Shown here: piece by piece, positions 16,798 through 25,272 of the stretch
How the letters are laid out: every line of letters starts with the position of its first letter
Position numbering within the stretch: the stretch's first letter is position 1
From: Hyphomicrobiaceae bacterium
GTDB taxonomy: Bacteria; Pseudomonadota; Alphaproteobacteria; Rhizobiales; Xanthobacteraceae
Length of the DNA stretch: 33,993 nt
Direction: 5' to 3'
Assembly: GCA_947472885.1 (NCBI GenBank)
Contig: CANJBX010000040.1
Span: 1 to 33,993 of the forward strand
Translations under genes and position numbers: made by a program
The notes under the pieces: generated by a model
Told to the model about the DNA's origin: nothing
Seen by the model: the letters and a program-made list of their open reading frames with translations, nothing else
Database searches by the model: none

Positions 16798-16829
16798 GGT
16801 GGGTTAGGCGCGAAGCGCCGTAACCCGCC
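16798..16829. repeat. Palindromic repeat (GGTGGGTTA...TAACCCGCC)
   Basis: An imperfect palindrome after bpt: GGTGGGTTAGGCGC-GAA-GCGCCGTAACCCGCC, with a core of GGCGC-GAA-GCGCC. It resembles the dispersed GGGTGGGTTA/TAACCCACC palindromes of many proteobacterial genomes. It may also act as a bidirectional terminator between the convergent bpt and the membrane-protein gene. Confidence 0.6.
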
Positions 16830-16849
16830 GCTTCGATACGCAAGTGTAG

Positions 16850-16876
16850 CCCGGATTAAACGAAGTGAAATCCGGG
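16850..16876. repeat. Palindromic repeat (CCCGGATT...AATCCGGG)
   Basis: A perfect 8-bp inverted repeat with an 11-bp centre (AAACGAAGTGA), of the TAGCCCGGATGAGCG...CATCCGGG type dispersed in Bradyrhizobium relatives. It lies 20 bp after the previous palindrome, in the 132-bp gap between convergent genes. Confidence 0.6.
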
Positions 16877-16915
16877 GTCATCTTATGTTTCGGCACCTCG
16901 GGTTTCGCTAACCTT

Positions 16916-17677
16916 TCAATGATCCGAGGTCAGGCTGAAATTCATCTCGATCTTCGCGGCAGGATTGCCGCTCGCAAGCCGCCACGGCGAATAGCCGGGC
17001 GTCGGATCGGGATCGTTCGGCAGATCGACTTGCCAAGTCTGCTCAGGCACACCGGGAATCTCCAGATGCACGACCCTGTGCCTCGTCTTCATGCTGAGCG
17101 ATATGGTGGCGAGGATCACCCGGCGATCTCCAACCGTGCCGTGCCACGCCCGGCCGAGCAGCACGTCGGCATGCTGTCCTCCCTCATCCACCGAAGCGTG
17201 CACATCCGTTGAGTCCGCCGGCAAGGCCATTCCGGATGGAAGCTTGAATTGCAGGTTGAGCGTCATGTAGCCGTGCGAGAGGTACGGCGAACGGATCAAC
17301 TCGTACCAGCCCCACCACGCGAGGCCGCCCGTAACCAGCAGAACTGCGACGGCAAAGATGGGCGACACGCGCTTGCGCGCAGGAGGAATAGCTGGAGCAG
17401 GAGCAGTCGCAGATGCAACGTCGGAGCGTTCGGCATCAGGCGGCGATGTTGCTTGAGCAGATGTTATCGCCTGAGTGACCGCACCGAACTTCACGAACAG
17501 CAGCACGCCGGCAACAAAACCGATCAGACCGCCAGCCGGCCCGATGTTGAAAAACGCACCCATGGCGATGCCGCCATCACGGTCCGGCCCCGCGAGCGCG
17601 ATTACAAGCGCGGCAAGCCCCGCCCAACCGGCGAGCATGCCAAGAACACCGGAAAGGAAACCGATGATGAAGCGCAT
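16916..17677 (-). CDS. Membrane protein, function unknown
   Basis: A 253-residue protein I do not recognise. It has an N-terminal membrane segment (about 2-30, FIIGFLSGVLGMLAGWAGLAALV), a second (about 42-65), a variable Ala/Pro/Ser-rich linker with charged residues (about 70-105), a third helix (about 108-125, ending in WWGW) and a soluble C-terminal domain of about 125 residues rich in beta-type sequence. The C-terminal part probably faces the periplasm. The ATG at 17677 is chosen; a TTG seven codons earlier is possible, and neither has a clear ribosome site. Palindromic repeats flank the gene on both sides, so it looks like a single transcription unit. No catalytic motif is apparent. Confidence 0.65.
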   Translation of the reverse strand: MRFIIGFLSGVLGMLAGWAGLAALVIALAGPDRDGGIAMGAFFNIGPAGGLIGFVAGVLLFVKFGAVTQAITSAQATSPPDAERSDVASATAPAPAIPPARKRVSPIFAVAVLLVTGGLAWWGWYELIRSPYLSHGYMTLNLQFKLPSGMALPADSTDVHASVDEGGQHADVLLGRAWHGTVGDRRVILATISLSMKTRHRVVHLEIPGVPEQTWQVDLPNDPDPTPGYSPWRLASGNPAAKIEMNFSLTSDH

Positions 17678-17733
17678 GGGGAGGATAATACCAGCCAACC
17701 GGGTGACTAGCGAAGCCTATTGCGGTGGTGGGA

Positions 17734-17761
17734 GGCGGATTACGCCTTCGGCTAATCCGCC
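17734..17761. repeat. Palindromic repeat GGCGGATTA...TAATCCGCC
   Basis: GGCGGATTA-C-GCC-TTC-GGC-TAATCCGCC forms a 12-bp stem with one bulge in the 99-bp gap between mntH and the unknown membrane protein. It is followed by CCTAC, like the dispersed GGCGGATTACG...TAATCCGCCCTAC repeats of proteobacteria. It may also terminate mntH. Confidence 0.65.
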
Positions 17762-17776
17762 CTACAAACCTACGCC

Positions 17777-19144
17777 CTACCCCGTCGCCACATCCCACAG
17801 CAGCTTGATGTTCAGCGCGATGATGATCGCTGCGATCACCGCTGCGAACGCCGTCAGCCAGCGCGGCGCGAGCAACTCGCCCATCTTGCGGCGGTCGGCC
17901 GTGAACATCACCAGTGGCACGATGGCGAACGGCAGCTGCAGGCTCAGCACGACCTGACTCAAGATCAGCAGCTTCGCCGTGCCGCTGGCGCCCCACCAGA
18001 TCGTCACGATGGCCGCCGGCACGATGGCGATGGAGCGCGTGATCAGACGCCTTGCCCAGGGCGGCAGCTTGATATCGAGAAACCCCTCCATCACGATCTG
18101 GCCGGCGAGCGTCGCCGTGACGGTCGAGTTCAGGCCGCAGCACAACAGCGCAATGCCGAACAGTGTCGGCGCAATCGCAGACCCCAGCAGCGGCGCCAGG
18201 AACGAGAATGCCTGATCGAGTTCGGCGACGTCGGTCTTGCCGGCCTTGTTGAAGGTCGCCGCCGCCAGAATGAGGATCGAGGCGTTGATGGTCAGCGCAA
18301 AACACAGTGCGATGGTTGAATCGATGGTCGCGAGTTTGATCGCCTCCCGCTTCTCGGGAACGCTCTCGCCGAAACGCCTTGTCTGCACGACGCCGGAGTG
18401 CAGGTAGAGATTGTGCGGCATCACGGTCGCGCCGAGGATGCCGAGCGCGAGGTACAGCATGTCCGGGTTGCGCAGGATATCGACGGTCGGCGCGAAGCCG
18501 ACGATGACGGCGTGCCAGTCCGGGCTCGCCATGGCGATCTGGATACCAAAGCAGACCGCGATGACGCCGAGCAGCGTGACGATGAAAGCCTCGATCCAGC
18601 GGAAGCCGAGGTTCTGCATCCACAGGATCAGGAATACGTCGAGCGCCGTGATGATGACGCCGATCTCCAGCGGAATCCCGAACAGGAGATTGAGGCCGAT
18701 GGCGGTGCCGATGACTTCAGCGAGGTCCGTGGCGCAGATCGCAACTTCCGCCATGAACCACAGCGGCAGTGAAATCGCGCGCGGGAAAGCGTCGCGGCAG
18801 GCCTGTGCGAGATCGCGGCCGGAGGCGATGCCAAGCCGCGCACACAGCGCCTGCAAGACGATCGCCATGATGTTGGAGATCAGCGCGATGGTGAGGAGCG
18901 CGTAGCCGAACTTGGAGCCGCCCGCGAGCGAGGTCGCCCAGTTGCCGGGGTCCATGTAGCCAACGGCGACGAGGTATCCCGGTCCCAGGAACGCACTGAG
19001 CCGCCGCCACAACGATCCGGTGGGGCGGACCTTGATGGTGCCGAACACTTCCGACAGCGATGTGCCGGATCGCTGCCGCCGCCAGCCTTCTGGAGAGGCC
19101 CCGGCCGGAGCCACGACACCGTTTTCGCCTGTAACTTGCACCAC
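17777..19144 (-). CDS. mntH: Nramp family divalent metal (Mn2+) transporter
   Basis: A 455-residue Nramp transporter that imports Mn2+ (and possibly Fe2+) with protons across the inner membrane. The metal-binding residues are present: D65 and N68 in DPGNW (65-69) in helix 1, and M242 in MPHN (242-245) in helix 6. About 11 membrane segments follow the usual pattern after a soluble N-terminus of about 45 residues. The start is a GTG at 19144 with an AGGGGA ribosome site; a second GTG follows directly. A 7-1-7 palindrome of Fur/Mur type lies 33 bp upstream, which fits manganese-dependent repression as known for mntH in Bradyrhizobium. Confidence 0.94.
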   Translation of the reverse strand: MVQVTGENGVVAPAGASPEGWRRQRSGTSLSEVFGTIKVRPTGSLWRRLSAFLGPGYLVAVGYMDPGNWATSLAGGSKFGYALLTIALISNIMAIVLQALCARLGIASGRDLAQACRDAFPRAISLPLWFMAEVAICATDLAEVIGTAIGLNLLFGIPLEIGVIITALDVFLILWMQNLGFRWIEAFIVTLLGVIAVCFGIQIAMASPDWHAVIVGFAPTVDILRNPDMLYLALGILGATVMPHNLYLHSGVVQTRRFGESVPEKREAIKLATIDSTIALCFALTINASILILAAATFNKAGKTDVAELDQAFSFLAPLLGSAIAPTLFGIALLCCGLNSTVTATLAGQIVMEGFLDIKLPPWARRLITRSIAIVPAAIVTIWWGASGTAKLLILSQVVLSLQLPFAIVPLVMFTADRRKMGELLAPRWLTAFAAVIAAIIIALNIKLLWDVATG

Positions 19145-19176
19145 CTGAGGATTCCCCTGCTACCCGCATACTTAAA

Positions 19177-19191
19177 TGCGAATAAGTCGCA
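19177..19191. promoter_or_regulatory. Candidate Fur/Mur-type operator upstream of mntH
   Basis: TGCGAAT-A-AGTCGCA is a 7-1-7 inverted repeat with 6 of 7 matching pairs, 32 bp upstream of the mntH GTG. The 7-1-7 geometry is that of Fur-family sites, and the alphaproteobacterial Fur homologue Mur responds to manganese and represses mntH in Bradyrhizobium. The flanking AAT...AATTGCAA adds symmetry. Sequence and position are seen; the regulator is inferred. Confidence 0.55.
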
Positions 19192-19403
19192 ATTGCAAGA
19201 GGGAGGCATTCAGATCCCGGTAAGAGGAATCAGATAGCCGGCTGGCAGCGGCAAGTTCGTCTTTCAGTGTGAAATTTCGCCGCACCGGAAGAAGTCGCTT
19301 GGGCAGGCTGGAACCGCAAGCCTGTCCGTTGCGTTGCGTCAGTGATCCAGCATCGAGAGACCCCAGACGAGACCGCCGCCCTGCCCGCAACACCCACCGC
19401 TCA

Positions 19404-19517
19404 ATGGCAATGCAAATGAAATTCATCCAGCGTTTTGTCATGCACTACGCGATTTACCGCCGCTACCCGCTCGCCCCGGTTCCGGCCCTCAAAAGCGCCT
19501 GGCGCATTTCGCGCTGA
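19404..19517 (+). CDS. Small basic protein of 37 residues, function unknown
   Basis: A 37-codon frame starting at ATG 19404 (alternatives at 19410 and 19416). It has a hydrophobic-basic pattern: MKFIQRFVMHYAIYRR, then PLAPVPALKSAWRISR. Short Rhizobiales proteins with HY-x-x-YRR and ALK-x-AWRI elements are familiar to me but have no known role. No clear ribosome site is seen, which lowers certainty. It lies in the 494-bp gap between mntH and the tctC-like gene. The rest of that gap (19192-19403) shows no other gene, and the frame is followed by a terminator hairpin at 19565. Confidence 0.45.
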   Translation: MAMQMKFIQRFVMHYAIYRRYPLAPVPALKSAWRISR

Positions 19518-19564
19518 CGGCAGCCTCTTCCGGCTGGCCTGCGACGGCCTGCCGGGCCACTGAA

Positions 19565-19594
19565 AACGCCGGCGACCCTGCGACCGCCGGCGTT
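19565..19594 (-). terminator. Intrinsic terminator after the tctC-like gene
   Basis: A perfect 10-bp stem (AACGCCGGCG / CGCCGGCGTT) with a 10-nt loop, followed on the minus strand by TTTTCAG. It lies 45 bp beyond the stop of the substrate-binding protein gene. It may also stop transcripts from the small plus-strand ORF. Confidence 0.7.
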
Positions 19595-19638
19595 CTTGAA
19601 GCAGGTCAATGGGCGCAGGCGCGCGCCCGCGAAAACGA

Positions 19639-20625
19639 TCAGGAAATCTTGTCGATCTTCGCGATCTTGACGTATTCCGCCCACGCCTTGGTGTCGGCGA
19701 TCAGCAGTTCCTTGAGCTTGGCGCCGCTGTTCGGGAACGGATCGGCGCCGGAGTTTGCCAGGAACTGCTTGGTATCGTCCTCCACCGCCAGCTTGTTGAA
19801 GGCGGCCTCGAGCCTGTCGAGGATCGGCTTCGGCGTGCCCTTCGGCGCATGGACCGACCACCAGGCGATGATGTTCGAATTCATGATGCCGACTTCCTTG
19901 GCGCTCGGAATGTCCTTGAGCGCATCGATACGCTCCGCAGCCGAGGTCGATAGCGCACGCAACTTGCCGGACTTCACATGCGCCGCCGCGAATGCCGGAT
20001 CGACATGCAGGAAGGCGATGTTGTTGCCGTACAGGTCGTTCAGCGCCGCGCCGGCTTCCTTGTATTTCACCTCGACGGTGTTGAGGCCGAACTGCGCCTT
20101 GTAGAGTTCGCTCGACACGATGCCGGTGTTGGCAAGCGAGCCGTAGGAACCCTTGTCGCCCTTCTCCTTGAGGAACTTGGTCAGGTCGGCGAGCGTCTTG
20201 AACGGGCCTTCGCCCGAAACGCACAGCAGGAACGGCAGCTTGGAGAGCGTCGCGATGTGCTCGAAATCGTTGACCGGGTCGAACGGCAGTTTGGTGAACA
20301 GCGATGCTGCCGCGGCCAGGAACGACGAGCCCGGCATGATGCCGATGGTGTAACCGTCGGGCTTTGCCTTCGCGAGATATTCGGTCGCGATATTGCCGAA
20401 TGCGCCGGTCTTGTTTTCGACGATCACCGTCTTGCCGAGCGCGTCCTGCAGTTTCTTGCCATAGAAGCGCACGAAAATGTCGGCGCCTGAGCCCGGCGGA
20501 AATCCGCACACGGCATGGATTTCACGCGCCGGATAAGCGTCCTGCGCGAAGGCGCCGTTGGAAATGTAGGGCATCGCGATGGACGCGACAGCGGCGGAAC
20601 GGAGTAACTCGCGACGTGACAGCAT
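19639..20625 (-). CDS. Tripartite tricarboxylate transporter substrate-binding protein (Bug/TctC family)
   Basis: A 328-residue periplasmic binding protein of the Bug/TctC family, which captures carboxylates or other small anions. The N-terminal signal (about 1-27) has a basic n-region (MLSRRELLRSAA), hydrophobic core and an AFAQ cleavage site; the RR suggests possible Tat export. Family blocks are visible: REIHAVCGFPPGSGADI (ligand loop), VVENKTGAFGNIA, KPDGYTIGI, and YKEAGAALNDLYGN. A strong ribosome site (AGGGAG) precedes the ATG at 20625. No tctA/tctB permease genes are adjacent, so it is an orphan binding protein, common in Bradyrhizobium/Pseudolabrys-like genomes. Ligand unknown. Confidence 0.92.
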   Translation of the reverse strand: MLSRRELLRSAAVASIAMPYISNGAFAQDAYPAREIHAVCGFPPGSGADIFVRFYGKKLQDALGKTVIVENKTGAFGNIATEYLAKAKPDGYTIGIMPGSSFLAAAASLFTKLPFDPVNDFEHIATLSKLPFLLCVSGEGPFKTLADLTKFLKEKGDKGSYGSLANTGIVSSELYKAQFGLNTVEVKYKEAGAALNDLYGNNIAFLHVDPAFAAAHVKSGKLRALSTSAAERIDALKDIPSAKEVGIMNSNIIAWWSVHAPKGTPKPILDRLEAAFNKLAVEDDTKQFLANSGADPFPNSGAKLKELLIADTKAWAEYVKIAKIDKIS

Positions 20626-20727
20626 GAACGTAGTCTCCCTCTATTTGATCTTTTATGACCAACATCTGAGGGTGATTTTGCCACCGCTGCGCGGCCAATG
20701 ATAGAGGCGCGCCGACGCACCAATGTC

Positions 20728-20747
20728 GGTGGGCAATGCTGCCCACC
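20728..20747 (-). terminator. Hairpin downstream of parC, probable terminator
   Basis: GGTGGGCA-ATGC-TGCCCACC forms a perfect 8-bp stem with a 4-nt loop, 33 bp after the parC stop and upstream of the tctC-like gene. There is no long U tract, so it could also be a dispersed palindrome, but its placement suits parC termination. Confidence 0.5.
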
Positions 20748-20779
20748 CCCGCGTGCACCGGCCATCAGGAAAGCGCCGG

Positions 20780-23023
20780 TCAGCTGAACGTGTTGGTGCG
20801 CGGGAAGCCCTTGGGCGGCAGCCGGCCTGCGGCGGCGCGCTCGCCACGCCAGTCGGCCAGTTCCTTGAACGTCAGTGTGAAACTGCGTCCGGCGCTGTCG
20901 GTCCAGCTCAGACCTTCCTTGGCGGTGAAAGCCTTGGCATCGGACAGGCCGCCGTCCTTGAACTTCTGCAGCCGGACACCCCGGCCGCGTGTCATTTCCG
21001 GCACCTGCACCAGCGGGAACACCAGCATCTTGCGGTTCTCGCCGATGATGGCGAACTGGTCGCCCTCGGCCGGCGCCAGCACGCAGGCAACATCGGGCGC
21101 CTTGAGATTGAGGATCTGCTTGCCCTTGCGCGTGTTCGCGACGGTCTCGTCCTCGGCAACGATGAAGCCATAGCCCTCCTTGCTGGCGACCAGGAACTTG
21201 CGGCCCCCGACGTAAGGCATCACGGCGATCAGATCGCCTTCCTGTTCGATATCGATGAACAGACGCACTGGCTCGCCATGGCCGCGGCCGCCCGGCAGCT
21301 TCGAGGCATCGAGCGTGTAGAAGCGTCCGTTGGTGGCGAACACCATGATCTTGGTGGCGGTGTCGGTCGGGAACGAGAACTTCAGCCCGTCGTCGCCCTT
21401 GAACACGACGGCGGACAGATCGCTGACATGGCCGCGCAGCGCCCTGATCCAGCCCTTCTGCGAAACCACGACGGTGATCGGCTCCTTGACCGACATCGCC
21501 TCCTCGATTGCCGCCTCGTCATGCTCCGGCGCTGCCGCAAACGTCGTGCGGCGCTTGCCGAGCGGCGTCTTCGGACCGAACGCGGTACGCACCGCCTTGA
21601 TCTCTTCGGCAATCTTCTTCCACTGCTCGCTCTCGGACTTGAGCAATTCCTGAAGGCCCTTGCGTTCGGTACGCAGTTCCTTGTCCTCGCCGCGGATTTC
21701 CATTTCCTCCAGCTTGCGCAAGTTGCGCAGCCGCATGTTGAGGATGGACTCGGCCTGCAGTTGGGTCAGCTTGAAGGTCTTGATCAGGACGGGCTTCGGC
21801 TCATCCTCGGTGCGGATGATCTTGATGACCTTGTCGAGGTTCAAATACGCGATCAGATAGCCGCCCAGCACTTCGAGGCGATGCTCGATCTGTTTGAGCC
21901 GGAAATTGGCGCGGCGCAGCAGCACATCGCGGCGATGGTCGAGCCATTCGCGCAGCACCTCGGCGAGCCCCAGCACCTTCGGGATGCGGCCCTTTACCAG
22001 CACATTCATATTGAGCGGAATGCGGCTTTCAAGCTCCGTGAGCTTGAACAACGACTCCATCAGCAATTCGGCATCGACCGTCTTGGCGCGCGGCTCGATG
22101 ATAAGGCGGACGTCCTCGGCGGACTCGTCGCGCACGTCGGCGACCAGCGGCAGCTTCTTGTCGTTGAGCAGTTCGGCGAGCCGCTCGATCAGCTTCGACT
22201 TCTGCACCAGCCACGGAATTTCCGTGATGATGATCTGGTAGGTGCCGCGCCCGGCATCCTCGGTCGCCCAGCGCGCACGCACGCGGAAACCGCCACGGCC
22301 GGTCGCATAGGATTCCGCGATCTCTTCGCGCGGATCGACGACGATGCCGCCGGTCGGAAAATCCGGTCCCGGCACAAACTTCAGGAGCGTCTTGCTGCGC
22401 GCATTCGGATTGTCGATCAGGAACAGCGCGGCGTCGCAGAGTTCGGCGGCGTTGTGCGGCGGGATCGCCGTCGCCATGCCGACCGCGATGCCCTGCGAAC
22501 CGTTTGCCAGCAAATTCGGAAACGCACCCGGCAGCACGATGGGTTCGCTTTCGCTGCCATCGTAGGTCAGGCGGAAATCGACCGCGTCCTCATCGAGACC
22601 ATCGAGCAACAGCCGCGACACTTCGGTCATGCGGGATTCGGTGTAACGCATCGCCGCGGCGCTATCGCCGTCGATATTGCCGAAGTTGCCCTGCCCGTCG
22701 ATCAGCGGATAACGCTGGGCGAAATCCTGCGCGAGACGCACCAGCGCGTCATAGACCGACTGGTCGCCGTGCGGATGAAACTTGCCGATGACGTCGCCGA
22801 CGACGCGGGCGCTCTTCTTGAAGCCCTGGCCGGGGTCGAGCCGCAGCTGCCGCATCGCGAACAGCAACCGGCGATGAACCGGCTTGAGGCCGTCGCGCGC
22901 ATCCGGCAGCGCCCGGTTCATGATGGTGGACAGCGCGTAGGCGAGGTAGCGCTCCTCCAGCGCTTCCCGCAACGCAATATCGTGCAGTTCCCCGCTCGGC
23001 GGGGGAATCACTTGCTTACCCAT
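20780..23023 (-). CDS. parC: DNA topoisomerase IV subunit A
   Basis: ParC (747 residues) is the DNA-cleaving subunit of topoisomerase IV, which unlinks daughter chromosomes with ParE. The catalytic tyrosine is Y127 in AMRYTESRM. The N-terminal breakage-reunion domain includes [16 protein letters not shown]. The C-terminal beta-pinwheel lacks a perfect GyrA box, as expected for ParC. In the quinolone-determining region the sequence is [17 protein letters not shown], so Q88 replaces E. coli S80 and D92 replaces E84. The ATG at 23023 gives the normal N-terminus. It is a single gene, with recO separated from it by a plus-strand gene. Confidence 0.95.
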   Translation of the reverse strand: MGKQVIPPPSGELHDIALREALEERYLAYALSTIMNRALPDARDGLKPVHRRLLFAMRQLRLDPGQGFKKSARVVGDVIGKFHPHGDQSVYDALVRLAQDFAQRYPLIDGQGNFGNIDGDSAAAMRYTESRMTEVSRLLLDGLDEDAVDFRLTYDGSESEPIVLPGAFPNLLANGSQGIAVGMATAIPPHNAAELCDAALFLIDNPNARSKTLLKFVPGPDFPTGGIVVDPREEIAESYATGRGGFRVRARWATEDAGRGTYQIIITEIPWLVQKSKLIERLAELLNDKKLPLVADVRDESAEDVRLIIEPRAKTVDAELLMESLFKLTELESRIPLNMNVLVKGRIPKVLGLAEVLREWLDHRRDVLLRRANFRLKQIEHRLEVLGGYLIAYLNLDKVIKIIRTEDEPKPVLIKTFKLTQLQAESILNMRLRNLRKLEEMEIRGEDKELRTERKGLQELLKSESEQWKKIAEEIKAVRTAFGPKTPLGKRRTTFAAAPEHDEAAIEEAMSVKEPITVVVSQKGWIRALRGHVSDLSAVVFKGDDGLKFSFPTDTATKIMVFATNGRFYTLDASKLPGGRGHGEPVRLFIDIEQEGDLIAVMPYVGGRKFLVASKEGYGFIVAEDETVANTRKGKQILNLKAPDVACVLAPAEGDQFAIIGENRKMLVFPLVQVPEMTRGRGVRLQKFKDGGLSDAKAFTAKEGLSWTDSAGRSFTLTFKELADWRGERAAAGRLPPKGFPRTNTFS

Positions 23024-23198
23024 GGCCGTTCGATACAGCGGGACGGCCGTGCAAACAACAAGGGCCGCAAGATGAATGCAGGATGAATGGGTTAGCCATC
23101 AGATGTTCGTATTCCTGGTGCCAGTTTAGGCAGGGGTTTTGACGACCACATGAATTGGCGTCCCGTTCAGCGGGCTCGAAACGACGGAGGAGAAACAG

Positions 23199-23471
23199 AT
23201 GAAGGCCCTTATTCTCGCAGTATTGGTTGCAATGACGGTTGGCCTGTTCGGCGCGACGCCGTCCTCGGCCGCCCCCGCCAGCGGCGCGCCGCTTGCGCAG
23301 GCTGCCGGCGACATCACCGGCGTCCAGCAGGTCTGGTACGACCGCTACGGCCGCTGGCATCCGAACCGCCGCGTCATGCGGCCCGCGCCGTTCTATCGCC
23401 GCGGGCCGGTATGCCGCACTGTTCGCGTCTGCGGTCCCTATCGCTGCTCGTGGGTTCGCCGCTGCCGCTAA
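23199..23471 (+). CDS. Small secreted Cys/Arg-rich protein, function unknown
   Basis: A 90-residue protein with a clear signal peptide (about 1-25, cleavage near SSAAPA) and a strong ribosome site (GGAGGAG). The mature part has WYDRYGRWHPNRR and ends in CRTVRVCGPYRCSWVRRCR, with four cysteines and many arginines. The cysteines could form two disulphides in the periplasm. Short proteins of this WYDxxGRW...CR type occur in Bradyrhizobium relatives as hypothetical proteins; no function is known to me. It has its own terminator (23499-23522) and sits on the opposite strand between parC and recO, so it is an independent unit. Confidence 0.72.
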   Translation: MKALILAVLVAMTVGLFGATPSSAAPASGAPLAQAAGDITGVQQVWYDRYGRWHPNRRVMRPAPFYRRGPVCRTVRVCGPYRCSWVRRCR

Positions 23472-23498
23472 TCGCAGCCCGCACCTGAAATAATCCCG

Positions 23499-23522
23499 GA
23501 GGCCGGCTTTACCGCCGGCCTC
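23499..23522 (+). terminator. Intrinsic terminator after the small secreted protein gene
   Basis: A 9-bp perfect stem (GAGGCCGGC / GCCGGCCTC) with a 6-nt loop, followed by TTTATTATT on the plus strand. It lies 27 bp after the stop codon. It sits 21 bp from the convergent recO stop and may act on both. Confidence 0.82.
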
Positions 23523-23543
23523 TTTATTATTGCGAACGAGTCA

Positions 23544-24278
23544 CTACGCCGCAGCCGGCGCGCGCATGACGGCGGCGATGAAATGGGCGCGCGCGTCGGC
23601 AAGATTTTCCCCGCGCGGTTCCAGCGCATGGCGGGCAAGAAAATATCCGGTCAGCGCAAAGCCGTGTTCGAGTTCCGCGGGACTTGGCGGCGTCGCGATC
23701 TCGCCGCCGAGAAAAGCCGGAAGCTGCAACAGCTTGTCGCGCCACGCCTCGCCCGCCTCGCGCGATACCGCCCGGCCGGACTTCGGCGAGACATAAATCA
23801 GATCGTCGAGGGTGCCGGTCGCGGCACAGGATGCAAGGTCGAGGCCAAAGCCGAGTTCCGAGAGCAGATCGAGTTCAAACCGCACGATCAGCGCGGCTGC
23901 AATGGCGGGCGCATCGAGATGGTCGAGAATATCGTCGAGCGCGCTGAACACGCTCTCGTGGGGATCGCGTTCCGGCAGGAGCCGCAGCAACGTGCCGAGA
24001 TGGGTCAGCGCATAGATCGCGTGCGCCTGGATCATCAGCCCGCCGGCACGCAGGTTGATCGCATCGACGGTGAAATTGCCAAGGTGTTCGTCGAGCCGCG
24101 CGCGCCACACGACGCGCAGCACATTGCCGGGCTGCAGCAGCGGACGCAGCCGCGAGGCCGAGCCGCCCCGCACCAGACCGAGATGGCGGCCATGGTCGCG
24201 GGTCATCACCTCGACAATGGCACTGGATTCGCCATGCCGCCGTGTTCCGAGAACGATGCCGTCGTCAGTCCATTCCAT
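23544..24278 (-). CDS. recO: DNA repair protein RecO
   Basis: RecO (244 residues) anneals single strands and helps load RecA with RecR in gap repair. The N-terminal OB fold starts with [24 protein letters not shown] and continues with [11 protein letters not shown]. The helical C-terminal domain has [15 protein letters not shown], with C148 in SCAATG. In several RecO proteins this region has a four-Cys zinc finger, which is absent here, as in other alphaproteobacteria. Start and length are typical. It follows era by 63 bp in the lepB-rnc-era-recO cluster. Confidence 0.93.
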   Translation of the reverse strand: MEWTDDGIVLGTRRHGESSAIVEVMTRDHGRHLGLVRGGSASRLRPLLQPGNVLRVVWRARLDEHLGNFTVDAINLRAGGLMIQAHAIYALTHLGTLLRLLPERDPHESVFSALDDILDHLDAPAIAAALIVRFELDLLSELGFGLDLASCAATGTLDDLIYVSPKSGRAVSREAGEAWRDKLLQLPAFLGGEIATPPSPAELEHGFALTGYFLARHALEPRGENLADARAHFIAAVMRAPAAA

Positions 24279-24341
24279 GAGCGAAAATCCACCCGCGCCT
24301 GAGTCGCGAGTCTAGCACTCCCGAAGTTACCACTCCGACAG

Positions 24342-25244
24342 TTACCCCTTGGGAAATTCGAGGCCCATCTCGCGATAGCGTTCCGGGTCGTCGCCCCAGC
24401 CTTCCCGCACCTTCACGAACAGGAACAGGTGGACCTCGCGCTCCAGCAATTCGCTGAGTTCCTTGCGCGCCGTCGCGCCGATCCACTTGATCATCTGGCC
24501 ATCTTCGCCCAGCACGATCTTGCGCTGGCTTTCGCGTTCCACATAGATCGTCTGCTCGATCCGCAGCGCGCCGCCACGGAGTTCCTTCCACTGCTCGACC
24601 TCGACGGTGAGCTGGTACGGTAATTCCTGGTGCAGCTTATGGAACAGCTTTTCGCGGGTGATCTCGGTTGACAGGCTTTGCGCCGGCGCGTCGGCGATCT
24701 GGTCTTCGGGATAGAGCCACGGCCCCGGCGACACGCACTCGCCGAGGTACTTGCGCAGATCCGCCACGCCGTAATTCGAAATCGCCGCCACCATGAACGT
24801 GGCGTCGAATTTCTGCAGCGTGTTCGCCTTCTCCGCGAGCGCCAGCAGTTTCGGCTTATCGACGATATCGACCTTGTTGAGCACCAGTATCTTGCGGTGC
24901 TGGATATCCGAGAGCTTCGCCATCATGGCTTCGGTCTCGCCGTCGAGGCCGCGCTTGGCGTCGATCAGCGCGCAGACGAGATCGGCGTCATGCGCGCCGG
25001 CCCATGCCGTCGTCACCATGGCGCGGTCGAGACGGCGCTTGGGCGCGAAAATGCCCGGCGTATCGACCAGCACGACCTGCGACACGCCTTCCATGACGAT
25101 GCCGCGCACCAGCGCGCGGGTCGTCTGCACCTTCGGCGACACAATCGTCACCTTGGAGCCGACCAGCGCATTGACCAGCGTCGATTTTCCGACGTTCGGC
25201 GCGCCGATCAGCGCGACAAACCCGCAGCGTGAGTCCGGCGGCAT
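24342..25244 (-). CDS. era: GTPase Era
   Basis: Era (300 residues) is a GTPase that binds the 3' end of 16S rRNA and aids 30S maturation. The G1 motif is GAPNVGKST (14-22), G3 is DTPG (61-64) and G4 is NKVD. The C-terminal KH domain includes IVLGEDGQMIKWIG and RKELSELLEREVHLFLFVKV. The ATG at 25244 (MPPDSRCGF) has a ribosome site (AAGGAA, about 8 nt upstream). An in-frame TTG at about 25292 overlapping the rnc end would add 16 residues and is an alternative. The rnc gene ends 28 bp upstream, so both are likely cotranscribed. Confidence 0.95.
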   Translation of the reverse strand: MPPDSRCGFVALIGAPNVGKSTLVNALVGSKVTIVSPKVQTTRALVRGIVMEGVSQVVLVDTPGIFAPKRRLDRAMVTTAWAGAHDADLVCALIDAKRGLDGETEAMMAKLSDIQHRKILVLNKVDIVDKPKLLALAEKANTLQKFDATFMVAAISNYGVADLRKYLGECVSPGPWLYPEDQIADAPAQSLSTEITREKLFHKLHQELPYQLTVEVEQWKELRGGALRIEQTIYVERESQRKIVLGEDGQMIKWIGATARKELSELLEREVHLFLFVKVREGWGDDPERYREMGLEFPKG

Positions 25245-25272
25245 GCCGCCCGGTTCCTTGGTATCCTTGGGA

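Noticed and set aside
20723-23086. A very long plus-strand open frame opposite parC (787 codons)
   Set aside because: It mirrors parC, with His/Arg/Asp-rich low-complexity composition typical of antisense frames in GC-rich genes, and no protein family features.
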